This document shows positions 4,732 to 6,467 of a stretch of 6,467 nucleotides of DNA, one piece after another. The notes under the pieces are model-generated. The model saw only the letters and a program-made list of their open reading frames with translations, was not told the DNA's origin and searched no databases. The stretch is from Spirochaetia bacterium (GTDB lineage Bacteria > Patescibacteriota > Minisyncoccia > UBA6257 > UBA9933). The stretch lies in the NCBI GenBank assembly GCA_007279775.1, contig QYPD01000029.1, positions 1 to 6,467 on the forward strand, in the 5' to 3' direction. The position numbers were made by a program, and so were the translations under genes. Each line of letters begins with the position of its first letter. Within the stretch, counting starts at the first letter, position 1.

Positions 4732-6258
4732 ATGACTGAAAGTCCAAATAAACCGGTTCGGACGCGTTTTGCGCCTTCGCCAACAGGCTTTCTCCACATC
4801 GGTTCTGCCCGGACCGTGCTTTTTAACTGGCTCTTCGCCAAGCAAAACAACGGTAAATTTATTTTAAGAATTGAAGACACCGATATAGAACGGTCAAATT
4901 CTGATTTTGAAAAAGACATTATTGATGGAATGAAATGGCTTGGTTTGGATTGGGACGAGGGACCCACCCCTGCCGCGGCAGGGGAAATCCCAAATTCCAA
5001 ATTACAATTTCCAAAATACGTTGGAGATTACGGTCCCTACAGACAAAGCGAACGGCTTGATATTTACGAAAAATATTTAAGAAAACTTATAGAAGAAGAA
5101 AAAGCTTACTATTGTTTTTGTTCTAAAGAAGATCTTGAATCCGACAGGCAGGCGATGCTGTCTCAAGGCATGGCGCCAAAATACGGCGGTCGCTGCAGAC
5201 ATATTAAAAAAGATGAGGCTGAAAGAAGGGCAAAAGCGGGAGAGCCTGCGGTTATCCGCTTCCGAGTTCCCGAAATTGAAGTTGAATTCCAGGATATTAT
5301 CCGCGGAAAGGTTAAATTCGACGCTTCGCTTATCGGCGACATAGTTATCGCAAAAAACTTGAGTTCGCCGTTGTTTAATTTTTCAAACGCCGTTGACGAC
5401 GCCGAAATGAAAATAACCCACGTTATCAGGGGAGAGGATCACCTTTCAAACACTCCAAAGCAAATTTTAATCCAAAAAGCGCTTGGCTTTGAAACTCCGC
5501 AATACGCCCACTTGCCGCTGATTTTTACTCCCGACCGAAAAAAAATGTCAAAGCGCTATCTTGAAACGGCATTGATAGATTATGTGAAAGATGGCTACTT
5601 AAAAGAGGCAATTATAAATTTTTTGGCATTTTTGGGATGGCACCCGAAAGAAAACAAAGACATTTTGGAAATAGGGGAGTTGGTTAAAAAATTCGAATTA
5701 AAACGCGTGCAAAAAGCCGGCGCGGTTTTTAACCTTGAAAAACTTGAGTGGCTCAACGGCCAATATATCAAAACGCTTTCTTCGGAAGAATTGGCTGAAA
5801 GAATGAAAAATTTCATTCCCGAATCGTGGCTCAATGAAAACAACACAGAAATTTTGATTAAAGCGATTTCGCTCGAAAAGGAAAGAATTAAAAAATTGTC
5901 CGATTTTAAAGAATCGGCGGATTTCTTTTTTGAATTGCCCGATTACGACGAAAAACTTTTAGCCTGGCCCCGGCCCACGGGAGAAGAGTTTATAATGAAT
6001 AAAGAAAAAACATCGACGAATTTAAAGCTTTTGTCGGAAGAAATAGACAAAATTTTCAAAGCCGATTTTAACAAAGAAAATATAGAAGAAGCGATAACGC
6101 AGTTAACCGCGGTTTGGGGCAGAGGAGATTTATTGTGGCCGTTACGCGCGGCTCTTTCCGGCAAAGAAGCTTCGCCCGGACCGTTTGAAATAATGGAAGT
6201 TTTGGGGAAAGAAGAAACGCTGAAGCGGTTGAAAACCGCTATGGAAAAATTATCTTGA
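4732..6258 (+). CDS. gltX: Glutamate--tRNA ligase (class I aminoacyl-tRNA synthetase)
   Basis: It charges tRNA-Glu, and possibly tRNA-Gln in organisms using the amidotransferase route, with glutamate and ATP in the cytoplasm. The N-terminus RTRFAPSPTGFLHIGSART contains the HIGH-class signature HIGS (22-25). RIEDTDIERS (46-55) and GPYRQSERLDIY (101-112) are GluRS hallmarks. A likely zinc site is C128, C130, C155 and H157 (YCFCS ... GGRCRH). KMSKR (271-275) is the second ATP-binding signature. The bases after it read YLETA instead of the common HGA. VIRGEDHLSNTPKQILI is the conserved central segment, and the C-terminus from about 325 is the helical anticodon-binding region. At 508 residues it is longer than the usual 470-490, largely because about 16 extra residues lie between GP (77-78) and VGDYGPY (97-103). 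The start gives a normal N-terminus, and no Shine-Dalgarno site is present. GlnRS is unlikely because of the zinc motif and GPYRQSER. Confidence -1.
   Translation: MTESPNKPVRTRFAPSPTGFLHIGSARTVLFNWLFAKQNNGKFILRIEDTDIERSNSDFEKDIIDGMKWLGLDWDEGPTPAAAGEIPNSKLQFPKYVGDYGPYRQSERLDIYEKYLRKLIEEEKAYYCFCSKEDLESDRQAMLSQGMAPKYGGRCRHIKKDEAERRAKAGEPAVIRFRVPEIEVEFQDIIRGKVKFDASLIGDIVIAKNLSSPLFNFSNAVDDAEMKITHVIRGEDHLSNTPKQILIQKALGFETPQYAHLPLIFTPDRKKMSKRYLETALIDYVKDGYLKEAIINFLAFLGWHPKENKDILEIGELVKKFELKRVQKAGAVFNLEKLEWLNGQYIKTLSSEELAERMKNFIPESWLNENNTEILIKAISLEKERIKKLSDFKESADFFFELPDYDEKLLAWPRPTGEEFIMNKEKTSTNLKLLSEEIDKIFKADFNKENIEEAITQLTAVWGRGDLLWPLRAALSGKEASPGPFEIMEVLGKEETLKRLKTAMEKLS
4967..5017 (+). repeat. Palindrome plus heptamer-repeat element inserted in frame in gltX
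   Basis: CCCCTGCCGCGGCAGGGG (4967-4984) is a perfect 18-bp palindrome. After AAATC come four 7-mers: CCAAATT (4990-4996), CCAAATT (4997-5003), ACAATTT (5004-5010) and CCAAAAT (5011-5017). Together they encode most of residues 79-96 (TPAAAGEIPNSKLQFPKY), which have no counterpart in typical GluRS, where GP is followed almost directly by xVGGxYGPY. The frame is kept. It resembles an in-frame palindromic element; the mobility is inferred. Confidence -1.
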
Positions 6259-6268
6259 GATTTTTATT

Positions 6269-6467
6269 ATGAAGAATTTTTTATTTTTTTTAATTCTTAT
6301 TTTTTTGCTTGCGTTTCAGGCCCAAATTGCTTCGTCTGCCGACGTAAAGAGTTCTATTGACCAAAAAACTCAAGAACTTCTTGAAATAACCGATAAAATA
6401 AACGAAAATCAAAAAATTCTTGAAGCCGTTCAAGGTCAAAGCCAAACTCTTGAGGGCGAAATAAAAA
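6269..6467 (+). CDS. Secreted coiled-coil protein, N-terminal fragment (possible murein hydrolase or activator)
   Basis: Only 66 codons are in the window; the gene runs off the right edge. The start reads MKNFLFFLILIFLLAFQAQ, followed by IASSA and then DVKSS. This is a classic signal peptide with a short basic end, a long hydrophobic core and a likely signal peptidase I cut after SSA (residue 24). The rest (SSIDQKTQELLEITDKINENQKILEAVQGQ and on) is polar with regular hydrophobic spacing, predicting a long coiled coil outside the membrane. Signal peptide plus coiled coil is the usual front of EnvC-like activators and M23 or NlpC/P60 peptidoglycan hydrolases, but the catalytic part is not visible, so this is a guess. 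It starts ten bases after the gltX stop with no promoter or strong ribosome binding site between them, so it is probably co-transcribed. Confidence -1.
   Translation, partial: MKNFLFFLILIFLLAFQAQIASSADVKSSIDQKTQELLEITDKINENQKILEAVQGQSQTLEGEIK

Noticed and set aside
4698..5000. A 100-codon - strand open frame across the gltX promoter and start
   Set aside because: It is opposite the conserved GluRS N-terminus and the promoter. Its sequence is simply the reverse of those codons and the palindrome.
6224..6240. Perfect 7-bp hairpin (AGCGGTT, loop GAA, AACCGCT) near the end of gltX
   Set aside because: It lies inside the last codons and no T tract follows directly, so it is not a usual terminator. 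The next gene starts only ten bases after gltX and is probably co-transcribed.

Overview
The window looks like a compact chromosomal segment from a Candidate Phyla Radiation (Patescibacteria, probably Parcubacteria-like) bacterium. This is inferred from several things together: moderate-to-low GC, tight packing, no recognisable Shine-Dalgarno sites, a VirD4/TraG-type ATPase paired with a small charged protein, a GT39-type membrane glycosyltransferase, and low-complexity A/T heptamer repeats inside coding loops. No single marker gene proves the lineage. All stops fit the standard code: gltX ends in TGA exactly where the family should end.

Layout. Bases 1-103 are the 3' end of the RNase P RNA gene (rnpB, + strand, cut by the window start), followed by a hairpin and T-tract terminator. 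Bases 110-347 hold no gene but contain a long imperfect inverted repeat (191-311) between the convergent rnpB and glycosyltransferase genes. Bases 348-1919 (- strand) encode a multi-pass GT39/ArnT-like glycosyltransferase. Its start codon abuts, with no gap, the divergent start codon of a two-gene + strand operon: a 132-aa uncharacterised helical protein and a 782-aa membrane-anchored VirD4/TraG-like ATPase. A strong extended -10 promoter at 4697-4725 then drives gltX (glutamyl-tRNA synthetase, 4732-6258), probably as a leaderless message. Ten bases after gltX starts a secreted coiled-coil protein cut by the window end, possibly a murein hydrolase or its activator.

The genes cover unrelated jobs: tRNA 5' maturation, glycan transfer at the membrane, DNA or protein translocation, tRNA charging and envelope work. 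I see no novel multi-gene system. The most interesting signal is at the DNA level. A degenerate 7-bp tandem repeat, giving an xNSK-type peptide core, sits in three loops of the glycosyltransferase and in an in-frame insertion of about 16 residues in gltX. In gltX it lies beside an 18-bp perfect GC-rich palindrome. This resembles protein-tolerated palindromic elements such as the Rickettsia palindromic elements.
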